From Plantibacter auratus (GTDB lineage Bacteria; Actinomycetota; Actinomycetes; Actinomycetales; Microbacteriaceae): 64,000 bases of DNA. Where the stretch lies: the NCBI RefSeq assembly GCF_050587365.1, contig NZ_JBOBFV010000004.1, forward strand, positions 310,001 through 374,000, in the 5' to 3' direction. Below are positions 16,644 to 25,069 of this stretch, piece after piece. Position 1 is the stretch's first letter. Each line of letters begins with the position of its first letter. The position numbers and the translations under genes are program-made. The notes below the pieces were generated by a model that had not been told where the DNA came from, ran no database searches, and saw only the letters and a program-made list of their open reading frames with translations.

Positions 16644-17660
16644 ATGGGCCGCGCATACCTCGTCGAGCAGGTCGAGCACGAGGGTGGCAAACCCACCCGG
16701 ACGGTCGACCTCCGCGACCTCCCCGACGCCTCGCTGCCCGACGCCGCCGTCACCGTCGACGTCGAGTACTCGAGCATCAACTACAAGGACGCCCTCGTCG
16801 TCACCGGGAAGCCGGGCGTGGTGCGGTCGTTCCCGATGGTCGCGGGCATCGACCTCGTGGGCGTCGTCGCGGCGTCGAGTGATCCCGCTTGGAGCGCCGG
16901 CGACCGCGTGGCCCTGTTCGGCGACGGCCTGAGTGAGACCCGGTACGGCGGGCTCTCCGAGCGTGCGAAGGTGCGGTCCGACGCGCTCGTCCGCGTCCCC
17001 GACCACGTCTCGAGCGCACAGGCCGCCGCGATCGGCACCGCCGGGTACACCGCCGCCCTCGCTGTGCTCGCGCTCGAGCACGGCAGCGCGACCTCCGGCG
17101 CCGTGCGCGTCGCCGGGCTCCCCGTGGTCGTCACGGGAGCCGGCGGAGGGGTCGGAAGCATCGCGATCGCACTGCTGGCCGCCGCCGGCTTCGAGGTCGC
17201 CGCCTCGACCGGGCGGGTCGACGAGCTGGGTGACGCCCTGCGGCGGCTCGGAGCGACGTCGATCGTCGACCGTGCCGAGTTCGCCGAGACCGGCCGCCCA
17301 CTCGGCAGCCAGCGCTGGGCGGGAGCCGTCGACTCCGTCGGCGGTCAGACGCTCGCGACGGTCCTGTCGCAGGTCGAGTACGGCGGGACGGTCGCCGCCT
17401 GTGGGCTCGCCGGCGGGTCCGACCTCCCGACGTCGGTCATGCCGTTCATCCTGCGCGGGGTCACGCTCGCGGGCGTGAACTCCGTCGAGGCACCGCTCCC
17501 CCTGCGGCAGGCCGCCTGGGAGCGCGCGACCACCGCGCTCGACCTCGACGTGCTCGACACCCTGACCGAGACGGTCTCCCTCACCGAGGCGACGGATGCG
17601 GCGGAGCGGGTCCTCGCAGGCTCGGTCCACGGTCGGATCGTCGTCGACGTCCGCGCCTGA
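16644..17660 (+). CDS. AcuI/YhdH-family quinone oxidoreductase
   Basis: 338 residues, medium-chain dehydrogenase without zinc ligands. The N-terminus (VEYSSINYKDALVVTGKPGV) and FPMVAGIDLVG match the YhdH/AcuI group; the cofactor site is VTGAGGGVGSIAI (~160-172). AcuI proteins reduce acryloyl-CoA to propionyl-CoA with NADPH, which would link to the methylcitrate genes in this window, but many relatives have unknown substrates. CAGGAG precedes the ATG and TAGGCT at 16592-16597 is a likely -10. Confidence 0.85.
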   Translation: MGRAYLVEQVEHEGGKPTRTVDLRDLPDASLPDAAVTVDVEYSSINYKDALVVTGKPGVVRSFPMVAGIDLVGVVAASSDPAWSAGDRVALFGDGLSETRYGGLSERAKVRSDALVRVPDHVSSAQAAAIGTAGYTAALAVLALEHGSATSGAVRVAGLPVVVTGAGGGVGSIAIALLAAAGFEVAASTGRVDELGDALRRLGATSIVDRAEFAETGRPLGSQRWAGAVDSVGGQTLATVLSQVEYGGTVAACGLAGGSDLPTSVMPFILRGVTLAGVNSVEAPLPLRQAAWERATTALDLDVLDTLTETVSLTEATDAAERVLAGSVHGRIVVDVRA

Positions 17661-17680
17661 TCGGGCCCAAGGAACAGGCC

Positions 17681-18034
17681 CCGCCGTCCCTAACTCAGGA
17701 GAGTTGCGGCGCGGCGCACGCCCACCCGGGCGACCCACCGGCCGAGCCCTGAGACAGGGACATCACCCGACCCGCCGTCCCCAACTCAGGAGAGTTGCGG
17801 CGCGGCGCACGCTCACCCCCGCGACACACCGGCCGAGCCCTGAGACAGGGACATCACCCGACCCGCCGTCCCCAACTCAGGAGAGTTGCGGCGCGGCGCA
17901 CGCCCACCCCCGCGACACACCGGCCGACTCCTGAGACAGGGACACTACCGAACCGGCACTACCGAACTCAGGAGAGTTGCGGCGCGGCGCGCACCCACCC
18001 CGGCGACACACCGGCCGAGCCCTGAGACAGGGAC
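17681..18034. repeat. four-copy 91-bp tandem array of a palindromic element
   Basis: The core CTCAGGAGAGTTGCGGCGCG begins at 17694, 17785, 17876 and 17967, an exact 91-base period. Each unit starts with CCGTCCC-nAACTCAGGAG and ends with CCTGAGACAGGGAC, so every unit is an imperfect inverted repeat (best in unit 3: CTCAGGAG / CTCCTGAG). Units differ by a few substitutions. The array fills the gap between the AcuI-like gene and the DUF4190-like gene; it has no coding signal, because frame changes from unit to unit. Confidence 0.9.
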
Positions 18035-18060
18035 ACCGCCCAGCGCTCCAGGAACGCGAC

Positions 18061-18091
18061 AGCGGCCGGTGCCCGAAGGCGACCGGCCGCT
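18061..18091. terminator. 10-bp perfect hairpin, probable terminator
   Basis: AGCGGCCGGT (18061-18070) pairs perfectly with ACCGGCCGCT (18082-18091) across an 11-base loop. It lies 20 bases past the stop of the minus-strand membrane protein gene and after the tandem array, so it could end transcription from both sides. Confidence 0.65.
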
Positions 18092-18111
18092 GCCGACGGA
18101 ACTGCTGAGAC

Positions 18112-18402
18112 TCAGTAGCCGGCGGTCGACATGACCGAACCGAGCGCGACGGCGTAGAAGATGCCGCCGATGATGCCGAGCACGACGAGGATGATGCCGA
18201 TGATGACACCGATCTTGGCGAGCTGGTTCGGGTAGCCGGCGTCCTTGGACTGCTTCTGCGCGACGAGGCTGATGATCAGGCCGACGAGCGGCACGACGAT
18301 GGCGAGGATGAGGCCGACGAGGCCGAGCGTCTTGCCCGGGTAGTCGGCGGGCAGGGCCGCGCCGGGCTGCTTCGGGGCGTTGTACTGGGGTGCGTTGGTC
18401 AT
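18112..18402 (-). CDS. small DUF4190-like membrane protein
   Basis: 96 residues. After a short polar N-terminus (MTNAPQYNAPKQPGAALPAD) come two membrane segments, GLVGLILAIVVPLVGLIISL (~26-46) and IGVIIGIILVVLGIIGGIFY (~64-84), joined by VAQKQSKDAGYPNQLAK. This matches the DUF4190-type actinobacterial proteins; function unknown. The ATG at 18402 follows GAGAGGAA. The neighbouring gene at 18514-18924 is a paralogue (KTLGIVGLILAFL..., QSKNAG), so this is a tandem duplication. Confidence 0.75.
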   Translation of the reverse strand: MTNAPQYNAPKQPGAALPADYPGKTLGLVGLILAIVVPLVGLIISLVAQKQSKDAGYPNQLAKIGVIIGIILVVLGIIGGIFYAVALGSVMSTAGY

Positions 18403-18513
18403 GATGGTTCCTCTCGAGGATGGTAGATGCGCCACGGGCGCGAGCCAACAGTAGTGGGTTAGGTACCCGACAGGCGATGGGGACAACTCCCCAATCGACC
18501 GGATGTCACGGCC

Positions 18514-18924
18514 TTACGGGCAGGTGATGGTGGTCGTGCCGTCGGTGTGGACACCGCTCCCGAGGGAGGCGCACGCCTCGTTGAACGCCGCAGCACCGAT
18601 CGCGATACCCGCGATGGTCGCGATGATCGCCAGCACGATGAAGACGATCGACAGGATGAGACCGACCTTCGCCAGCGTGTTCTTGACACCCGCGTTCTTC
18701 GACTGCACCAGGGCGACGATGCTGAGGATGAGGCCGATCGGCGGGGCGAGGAACGCGAGGATCAGGCCGACGATGCCGAGCGTCTTGCCGGCGGTCGCGT
18801 CGCCGGAGGGAGCTGCGCCGCCGGAGTACGCGGGAGCCGCGCCGTACTGGTCCTTCGGGGGCTGCGGCGCCTGGGGAGCCTGCGGCGGCTGGCCGGGGTA
18901 TTCACCGGGAGGAGGAGTCGACAT
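18514..18924 (-). CDS. DUF4190-like membrane protein with Pro/Gln-rich N-terminus
   Basis: 136 residues. N-terminal 45 residues are Pro/Gln/Ala-rich (PPPGEYPGQPPQAPQAPQPP); two membrane segments follow at ~48-70 and ~85-110, with the linker VQSKNAGVKNTLAK similar to the gene downstream. The C-terminus contains two Cys that might pair outside the membrane. AAAGGA precedes the ATG; TATTCT at 18972-18977 (minus strand) is a probable -10. Function unknown. Confidence 0.75.
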   Translation of the reverse strand: MSTPPPGEYPGQPPQAPQAPQPPKDQYGAAPAYSGGAAPSGDATAGKTLGIVGLILAFLAPPIGLILSIVALVQSKNAGVKNTLAKVGLILSIVFIVLAIIATIAGIAIGAAAFNEACASLGSGVHTDGTTTITCP

Positions 18925-19116
18925 GGCTGTGGTCCTTTCGAACAGGCGGATCTACGGAGGTTCGAGCGGGCCCAGAATACCGGTCAGACGTCGTTTTGTG
19001 CCCTGTTCGAGGCAAATGATTGCGTACGGCCCTGATCAGCGCCAGGATGCGCGGACACCGCGCCCTCGCCCACGATCCGGATCCGGCCGAGACCGCCGTG
19101 CGCCCGGCAGCTCGTC

Positions 19117-19464
19117 CTAGTGCAGGTCGAGGGCGGCGATGAGCTCGGCGCTGCGACGGGTCGTGATGATGAGCCGCGAGTACTCCGCGTCTTCGAGATC
19201 GATGACAACCGACGGTTTGGTGCCCTTGATCACCAGGAAGTCCATACCACCGTGGAACTTCCACTGGCCGATGGCGAGCGTCAACGGGATCGCGGTGCCC
19301 GGCGCACGGATGCCCCGGACCCAGATCCACGGGTCGTCGGTGATGGTGGCGGAACGGATGCTCGACCGTGGCACGACGACGTTGCTCCGACGCAGCGAGA
19401 GCGCCTTGTCGTACGCGGACAGCTCGATCTCCAGTCGGTCGGGGTGCAGACGCAAGGAGGCCAT
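19117..19464 (-). CDS. small conserved protein, possible PH-like domain
   Basis: 115 residues, no signal peptide. The alternation of beta strands (LEIELSAYDKALSLRRSNVV, PRSSIRSATI, WIWVRGIRAPGTAIP) and a final helix (AEYSRLIITTRRSAELIAAL) suggests a bacterial PH-like fold, but this is a guess. Its ATG lies exactly 6 nt after CAGACT (19471-19476, minus strand), giving a predicted leaderless mRNA. Function unknown; homologues would be expected mainly in Microbacteriaceae. Confidence 0.65.
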   Translation of the reverse strand: MASLRLHPDRLEIELSAYDKALSLRRSNVVVPRSSIRSATITDDPWIWVRGIRAPGTAIPLTLAIGQWKFHGGMDFLVIKGTKPSVVIDLEDAEYSRLIITTRRSAELIAALDLH

Positions 19465-19572
19465 GCCTCTAGTCTGCCAACCCCCACCGACGTTCGCGTT
19501 GCCGGAAGTTCACAAAGCGGTAACGCATGCCCTGTGCAGCGTCCGACGTCGGCGGCGGGGCGACCGTCCGAC

Positions 19573-20988
19573 TCAGCGGATGGCCGCCGCAGCCGCACGT
19601 GCCGCCGCGGGCAGGGCGTCGACGATGCGCCCGATCGCCTCGTCGTCGTGCGCCGCGGAGACGAACCAGGCCTCGTACACGCTCGGTGGGAGCGACACCC
19701 CCGCATCGAGCATGCGGTGGAAGAACGCCGGGTAGCGGAAGGCGTCCTGCCGCAGGACCGCGGCGTAATCGGTCGGTGCCGCCTCGCTGAAGGCGAAGGA
19801 GAACAGGTTCCCTGCGCGTTGCACGGTGTGCGCGACCCCGGCCTCCGTGAGCGCGCTCGAGGTCGCCTCGGACACGATCGCGGCCGCCGCGTCGACCCGA
19901 CGGTAGACGTCCTGGTCGGCGAGGCGCAGCGTCTCGATGCCGGCGGCGAGGGCCACCGGGTTCCCCGAGAGCGTCCCGGCCTGGTAGACCGGGCCGGTCG
20001 GTGCGAGCAGGTCCATGAGCTCGGCGCGCCCACCCAGCGCAGCGAGGGGCATGCCGCCGCCGATGACCTTGCCGAAGGTGAAGAGGTCGGGCTGGTACAC
20101 GCCGACGGGGATGCTGATGGCACCGGTCGAGTTCGCGACGGCGTGGTTGCCGGCCTCCCAGGCCTCGGCACCCGGGACGGGCTCCGTGCCGGGCGCGACG
20201 GCGGCGAGTCCGCGGTTGTCGAGCCCCCACCAACCGGCGGAGGAGACGCGGAACCCGGTGAGCACCTCGTCGATGATGACCAGCGCGCCGTACTCGTGCG
20301 CGAGCTTCACGACGCTCGCGTTGAACCCGGGAGCCGGCGGGACGACGCCCATGTTGGCGGAGGCCGCCTCCATGATGATCGCGGCGATGTCCTGGCCACG
20401 CTCGGCGAAGACCTCGCGGAGTGCCGACCGGTCGTTGTACGGGACGACGATCGTCTGGGCGGCCGTCTCGGCGGTGACCCCGGCGGACCCAGGCAGGGCG
20501 AGGGTCGCGACGCCCGATCCCGCTTCGGCGAGCAGGCCGTCGGAGTGGCCGTGGTAGTGCCCGGCGAACTTCACGATGAGACTGCGACCGGTGGCACCGC
20601 GCGCGAGGCGGATGGCCGTCATGGTCGCCTCGGTGCCGGTGGAGACCATGCGCAGCTTCTCGATCGGCGCGACACCGGACGCCTGGACGCGCTCCTTGAC
20701 GAGCTCCGCGAGCTCGGTCTCGGCCGGGGTGGACGCGCCGAAGGAGAGGCCGCGGGCCGCAGCGGCCTGCACGGCCTCGACGACCTGCGGGTGCGCGTGT
20801 CCGAGGAGCGCGGGGCCCCACGCGCTCACGAGGTCGACGTACTGCACGCCCTCGGAGTCGGTGATGTAGGGGCCGGTCGCGGACACCATGAACCGCGGCG
20901 TGCCGCCGACGGAGCGGAAGGCACGGACGGGCGAGTTCACCCCACCGGGGATCGACCGCTGGGCTCTGGCGAATGCTGCGTCGTTCAT
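19573..20988 (-). CDS. hemL: glutamate-1-semialdehyde 2,1-aminomutase
   Basis: 471 residues, slightly longer than usual. PLP enzyme that makes 5-aminolevulinate, the second step of the C5 pathway started by HemA. The PLP Lys is in TFGKVIGGGMPL (~307); VSTGTEATMTAIRLARGATG and IIDEVLTGFR are family signatures. The ATG overlaps the hemB stop (ATGA) and follows AGGAGGAA, so it is translated with hemB. It is the last gene of the haem cluster. Confidence 0.94.
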   Translation of the reverse strand: MNDAAFARAQRSIPGGVNSPVRAFRSVGGTPRFMVSATGPYITDSEGVQYVDLVSAWGPALLGHAHPQVVEAVQAAAARGLSFGASTPAETELAELVKERVQASGVAPIEKLRMVSTGTEATMTAIRLARGATGRSLIVKFAGHYHGHSDGLLAEAGSGVATLALPGSAGVTAETAAQTIVVPYNDRSALREVFAERGQDIAAIIMEAASANMGVVPPAPGFNASVVKLAHEYGALVIIDEVLTGFRVSSAGWWGLDNRGLAAVAPGTEPVPGAEAWEAGNHAVANSTGAISIPVGVYQPDLFTFGKVIGGGMPLAALGGRAELMDLLAPTGPVYQAGTLSGNPVALAAGIETLRLADQDVYRRVDAAAAIVSEATSSALTEAGVAHTVQRAGNLFSFAFSEAAPTDYAAVLRQDAFRYPAFFHRMLDAGVSLPPSVYEAWFVSAAHDDEAIGRIVDALPAAARAAAAAIR

Positions 20989-21992
20989 CGGGTTCCTCCT
21001 GCACGCAGACCGCGCGCCTCATCCAACCAACCGGCGAGTTCGACGGCCCAGTAGCTCAGGACGGCCTCGGCTCCGGCGCGCTTGATGGACAGCACCGACT
21101 CCTCGATCGCGCGTCGGCGGTCGATCCAGCCCTGCCGGGCGGCGGCCTCGATCATCGCGTACTCGCCGGACACCTGGTACGCCCAGACCGGGATCGACAC
21201 CGTGTCGGCCACGTCGGCAAGGACGTCGAGGAAGCTCCCTGCGGGCTTCACCATGACGATGTCGGCGCCCTCTGCCTCGTCGATGAGCGCCTCGCGCAGG
21301 CCTTCACGACGGTTGGCGGGGTCGAGTTGGTAGGTGCGGCGATCGCCCTGCAGCTGCGAGTCGACGGCCTCGCGGAAGGGGCCGTAGAGCGCGGACGCGA
21401 ACTTCGCCGAGTAGGCGAGGATGATCGTGTCGTCGAACCCGGCGGCGTCGAGCGTCTCGCGCACGGCGGCGACCTGGCCGTCCATCATGCCCGAGAGGCC
21501 GAGGAGGGCCGAGCCGGACTCCGCCTGGGCCAGCGCCATGTCGCGGTAGCGGTCGAGCGTGCGGTCGTTGTCGACGCGCCCGCGGTCGTCGAGGACACCG
21601 CAGTGTCCGTGATCGGTGAACTCGTCGAGGCAGAGGTCGGTCTGCACGACCAGGGCATCGCCCACCTCGGCGACGAGCGCGCGGGTCGCGACGTTGAGGA
21701 TGCCGTCGGGGTCGGTCGCGCCGGAACCCACGGCGTCGCGCTCGGCCGGGACGCCGAAGAGCATGACCCCACCGATGCCGGCCGCAGCCGCCTCAGCCGC
21801 GGCCCGCTTAGCGCTGTCGACGGTGTGCTGCCGGACACCCGGCATCGAGGAGATCTCGACCGGCTCGGCGACGCCCTCCCGCACGAACATGGGGAGCACC
21901 AGCTCCGCCGGGTCGAGTCTCGTCTCGCTGACGAGGCGACGGATGGCCGGCTGCTGCCGGAGACGACGGGGACGGGTCTCGGGAATGCTCAC
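20985..21992 (-). CDS. hemB: porphobilinogen synthase
   Basis: 335 residues. It condenses two 5-aminolevulinates to porphobilinogen. The Schiff-base Lys is in VMVKPAGSFLDV (~249), the second conserved Lys in AYSAKFASALYG, and DLCLDEFTDHGHCG is the metal-site region. The usual SDMMDGR is SGMMDGQ here, a variation I believe is common in Actinobacteria. The GTG start at 21992 lies exactly 6 nt after TAGGCT (minus strand 22004-21999), so hemB-hemL appears to have its own leaderless promoter apart from hemQHCD. Confidence 0.94.
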   Translation of the reverse strand: MSIPETRPRRLRQQPAIRRLVSETRLDPAELVLPMFVREGVAEPVEISSMPGVRQHTVDSAKRAAAEAAAAGIGGVMLFGVPAERDAVGSGATDPDGILNVATRALVAEVGDALVVQTDLCLDEFTDHGHCGVLDDRGRVDNDRTLDRYRDMALAQAESGSALLGLSGMMDGQVAAVRETLDAAGFDDTIILAYSAKFASALYGPFREAVDSQLQGDRRTYQLDPANRREGLREALIDEAEGADIVMVKPAGSFLDVLADVADTVSIPVWAYQVSGEYAMIEAAARQGWIDRRRAIEESVLSIKRAGAEAVLSYWAVELAGWLDEARGLRAGGTR

Positions 21993-21998
21993 CCGTCC

Positions 21999-22004
21999 AG
22001 CCTA
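21999..22004 (-). promoter_or_regulatory. -10 element of hemB-hemL, leaderless geometry
   Basis: TAGGCT, then GGACGG, then the GTG start of hemB. It lies in the short gap after hemD, so hemBL can be transcribed independently. Confidence 0.6.
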
Positions 22005-22053
22005 CGCGCCGCTGCCGACGCGCCCTCCCGGTTCGCGCAGGGCGTGAAGCCGG

Positions 22054-22878
22054 TCAGCGGATCCCGTCGCCGGCGTCCTCGTCGCGGTTCTGGCTGAGCG
22101 CCACGGACACGATCGCCTCGATCAGCGAGTCGACCGTCTGCTGCTCCGCCACGACGTCGACCCGGAGCCCGTAGCCTCGGGCGTCACGAGCCGTGCGGGG
22201 TCCGATCGCGGCGATGACGGTGCTCTCGGGGATCTCGGGGAACTGCGAACGGACCTGCTCCGCCACGCTGCCCGAGGTGACGAGGATGGCACGCACCCGG
22301 CCGCTGGCGACGTCGGCGACGATCTTCTCTGCCACCGGGACACCGACCGTGCGGTAGGCCACGACGGACTGGACGTCGTGTCCGGCGGCGATCAGGCCCT
22401 CCGTGAGGAGCGGCTTGGCGATGGCCGAGCGGAGCGTGAGGATGCGCTTCGGGTGCGGTTCGAGCGCCGTGAGCTCCTGCACCATGCCCTTGGCGGAGTT
22501 GTCCTTCGCCGGCACGAGGTCGACGCTGTAGCCGACGGCGGTGAGCGCGGCAGCGGTCGTCTCGCCGACGGCGGCGACCCTCGTCGTCTCGGGGATCCGG
22601 ATCCGCTGCGAGGACAGCACGTCGACCGTGGTCGCGCTCGTCACGGTCAGCCAGTCGAACTCGCCAGCCTCGAGCGCCGCGAGCGCGGCCCCGAGGGTCT
22701 CCGGGTCGTCGGTGCTGGCGAAGTTGATCATCGGGGCGACGACAGGCGACCCGCCCTTGCCACGGACCGTCCCGGCGACCGAGTCGCCCCACGGACCGCC
22801 GCGCGGCACGAGGACGCGCCACCCGCCGAGCGGCTTGGTGGCGGTGGGAACGGTGTTCGACTTCGTCCAGTCCTTCAC
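22054..22878 (-). CDS. hemD: uroporphyrinogen-III synthase
   Basis: 274 residues from the GTG at 22878, which overlaps the hemC stop (GTGA). It cyclises hydroxymethylbilane to uroporphyrinogen III. HemD is poorly conserved, but VLVPRGGPWGDSVAGTVRGK, WLTVTSATTVDVL, VGETTAAAL, AYRTVGVP and ILVTSGSVAEQV are the expected landmarks of the two-lobed fold. The first ~18 residues are a polar extension. Its place in hemQ-H-C-D supports the call. Confidence 0.87.
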   Translation of the reverse strand: MKDWTKSNTVPTATKPLGGWRVLVPRGGPWGDSVAGTVRGKGGSPVVAPMINFASTDDPETLGAALAALEAGEFDWLTVTSATTVDVLSSQRIRIPETTRVAAVGETTAAALTAVGYSVDLVPAKDNSAKGMVQELTALEPHPKRILTLRSAIAKPLLTEGLIAAGHDVQSVVAYRTVGVPVAEKIVADVASGRVRAILVTSGSVAEQVRSQFPEIPESTVIAAIGPRTARDARGYGLRVDVVAEQQTVDSLIEAIVSVALSQNRDEDAGDGIR

Positions 22879-23822
22879 GCAGCGCCTCCCAGCGGGGCGA
22901 GGTCGGCTGCGCCGGCCTCGATGAGCTCGTCCGCGAGCGAGACACCGAGCGCGTCGGCCGCTTGCAGCAGCTCCCGTCCGTGTCCGTCGCCGGAGAACCC
23001 CTCCGCGCGGCTCTCCCGGTGGATCATCTCGGTGCCGTCGAGCGAGTAGACGGCGGCCTGCAGCACGAGGTCCTCGTCGTCGAGCCAGGCTGCGGCACCG
23101 ACGGGGGCCGAGCAACCGGCCTCGAGTCGACGGAGCACGGCCCGCTCCGCCGTCGCCTGCCAGCGGCTCGGCGCGTGGTCGAGCAACGCGATGGAACCGG
23201 CGATGGACGATTCGTCGTCGTCGAGGCACTCGATCGCGAGCGCCCCCTGCCCCGGCGCGGTCGGCCAGGTGTCGAGGTCGAAGAGCCCGGTGACGGCGTC
23301 GAGGCGTCCGAGGCGGGTGAGACCGGCGGCCGCGAGGACGACGGCGTCGAGGTCGTCGTCGATGCGGCGCAGGCGGGTGTCGATGTTGCCGCGGATGTCG
23401 ACGACCTCGAGGTCGGGCCGGATACGCTTCAGCTGCGCGATCCGACGCGGTGAGCCGGTGCCGATCCTGGCACCCTGCGGCAGGTCGTCGAGCGAGCGGT
23501 CGTCGGAGGCGCACAGGGCGTCGCGCGGATCCTCACGCATGGGCATGGCGGCGATCGTGAAGCCCTCGGCCGGAGCCGTCGGCAGGTCCTTCAAGGAGTG
23601 CACGACGAGATCGCACGCGCCGTCGAGCAGGGCGTCGCGGAGCGCGTTGACGAACACACCCGTCCCGCCGATGGTGGAGAGCGACTCGCGACTCGTGTCG
23701 CCCTGCGTCGTGACGGTGACGATCTCGACGTCCTCACCGGTGGCCGCTGTGAGGGCGTCGGCCACATGACCGGTCTGCGCCAGCGCCAGGGCACTGCCGC
23801 GGGTTCCGATGCGAAGGGTCAT
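22875..23822 (-). CDS. hemC: hydroxymethylbilane synthase
   Basis: 315 residues. It polymerises four porphobilinogens. The dipyrromethane-binding Cys is in RRLEAGCSAPVGAAA (~237); RIGTRGSALALAQT, VHSLKDLPT and GTGSPRRIAQL are the substrate-binding arginines and lysines of the family. ATG 23822 overlaps the hemH stop (ATGA). It is part of the tightly overlapped hemQ-hemH-hemC-hemD operon. Confidence 0.95.
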   Translation of the reverse strand: MTLRIGTRGSALALAQTGHVADALTAATGEDVEIVTVTTQGDTSRESLSTIGGTGVFVNALRDALLDGACDLVVHSLKDLPTAPAEGFTIAAMPMREDPRDALCASDDRSLDDLPQGARIGTGSPRRIAQLKRIRPDLEVVDIRGNIDTRLRRIDDDLDAVVLAAAGLTRLGRLDAVTGLFDLDTWPTAPGQGALAIECLDDDESSIAGSIALLDHAPSRWQATAERAVLRRLEAGCSAPVGAAAWLDDEDLVLQAAVYSLDGTEMIHRESRAEGFSGDGHGRELLQAADALGVSLADELIEAGAADLAPLGGAA

Positions 23823-25069
23823 GGGGCGATCCCCGAGAACGCCGGTTTGAAGCCCAGCCGGGCGTTCTCGCAGCACCCGGGGCGGCAGACGTCGTACCAG
23901 GGGCCGAGGTCGGTCATGTGCGGTCGTTCCTCGACGGGCGTGCCGTCGCGGCGCTCGAGGACGAGGTCGACGAGTCCCTTGACGTAGGCGGCGGCGGTGC
24001 CCGGCGTCGGGACGCGGACGGCGGCCAGGCCGTGCTCACCGGCCGTCTCGATGGCCTCGTTGTCGAGGTCCCACATGACCTCCATGTGGTCGCTCACGAA
24101 GCCGAGCGGCACGATGACGATCGCCTTGCGGCCGGCGGCGGGCAGCTCGGCGATCGCGTCGTTGATGTCGGGCTCGAGCCACGGCATGCTCGGCGGGCCG
24201 GAGCGCGACTGGTAGACGAGCTGCCACGGCACCGAAACGCCGCTGCCGACCGCGCCACCGAGGACACCGGCCTCACGGAGCTGGTCGATGGCGTTCGCCA
24301 TGACGACCTCGGCCACCGCGAGGTGCTGGGCCTCGTACGCGCCGTGGTCGCCGAAGCCGCGGAAGTCGGGGCCGGAGCGCGCGGCGTCACCGGTGGGGAT
24401 CGAGTGCGTCGCGAAGAGCACCTCGATCTCCGTCTCGGCGGAGAGCTCGGGCTGTTCGCGCAGGTACTCGGCGATCGCGTCACGGACACCGTCGATGAAC
24501 GGGGTCACGAAGCCGGGGTGGTCGAAGAACTGACGCACCTTGTCGATCTGGATCTCGCCCTGGAGGTTCGTCTCGTCGACGGCGATCGCGAAGTCCTCGC
24601 GGTACTGCCGACAGCTCGAGTACGAGGAGTAGGCGCTCGTGGCGATCGCGATGAGCTTCGTGAAGCCGCGCTCGTGCGCCTCGGTCAGCGCGTCGCGCAG
24701 GTACGGGTCCCAGTTGCGGTTGCCCCAGAGGACCGGGAGGTCGATGCCACGGGAGGCGAGTTCGAGCTCCAGGGCCGCCTTGAGCGCACGGTTCTGGTCG
24801 TTGATGGGGCTGACGCCGCCGAAGTGGCGGTAGTGGTGCGCCACCTCTTCGAGACGCTCCTCGGGGATCCCGCGCCCGCGCGTGACGTTGCGGAGGAACG
24901 GGATCACGTCGTCCTGGCCCTCAGGCCCGCCGAAACCGGCGAGGAGGATGGCGTCGTAGTCCGTCGGCTCGGAGACGTGCTCAGGACCGGCCGCTGCGGC
25001 GTCGGTCGCGCCGCGGACGATGCGCTCGGGGGACTCGGCTCCGGTGCTCCCCAGGTTCATGGCTGCCAT
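23819..25069 (-). CDS. hemH: coproporphyrin ferrochelatase, Fe-S type
   Basis: 416 residues from ATG 25069; homology begins after ~40 residues at YDAILLAGFGGPEGQDDVIP. It inserts Fe2+ into coproporphyrin III in the Gram-positive pathway. FATHSIPTGDA carries the metal-binding His. Cys residues in YSSCRQY and in the tail DVCRPGCCENAR match the [2Fe-2S] ligand set known for actinobacterial ferrochelatases. The start overlaps the hemQ stop by one base (TGATG); a second ATG three codons later is possible. The long polar N-terminus is unexplained. Confidence 0.93.
   Translation of the reverse strand: MAAMNLGSTGAESPERIVRGATDAAAAGPEHVSEPTDYDAILLAGFGGPEGQDDVIPFLRNVTRGRGIPEERLEEVAHHYRHFGGVSPINDQNRALKAALELELASRGIDLPVLWGNRNWDPYLRDALTEAHERGFTKLIAIATSAYSSYSSCRQYREDFAIAVDETNLQGEIQIDKVRQFFDHPGFVTPFIDGVRDAIAEYLREQPELSAETEIEVLFATHSIPTGDAARSGPDFRGFGDHGAYEAQHLAVAEVVMANAIDQLREAGVLGGAVGSGVSVPWQLVYQSRSGPPSMPWLEPDINDAIAELPAAGRKAIVIVPLGFVSDHMEVMWDLDNEAIETAGEHGLAAVRVPTPGTAAAYVKGLVDLVLERRDGTPVEERPHMTDLGPWYDVCRPGCCENARLGFKPAFSGIAP

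Noticed and set aside
17681..18034. Possible CRISPR array
   Set aside because: The repeated unit is the full 91 bases, with no unique spacers, and the unit is itself an imperfect palindrome. There are no cas genes in the window.
17596..18134. Small open frames inside the 91-bp array
   Set aside because: The reading frame changes every unit because 91 is not a multiple of 3; there is no ribosome site or codon bias.
19120..21054. 644-codon plus-strand open frame over hemL
   Set aside because: Antisense shadow of hemL with repeated Gly-Arg-Asp-His composition and no domain.
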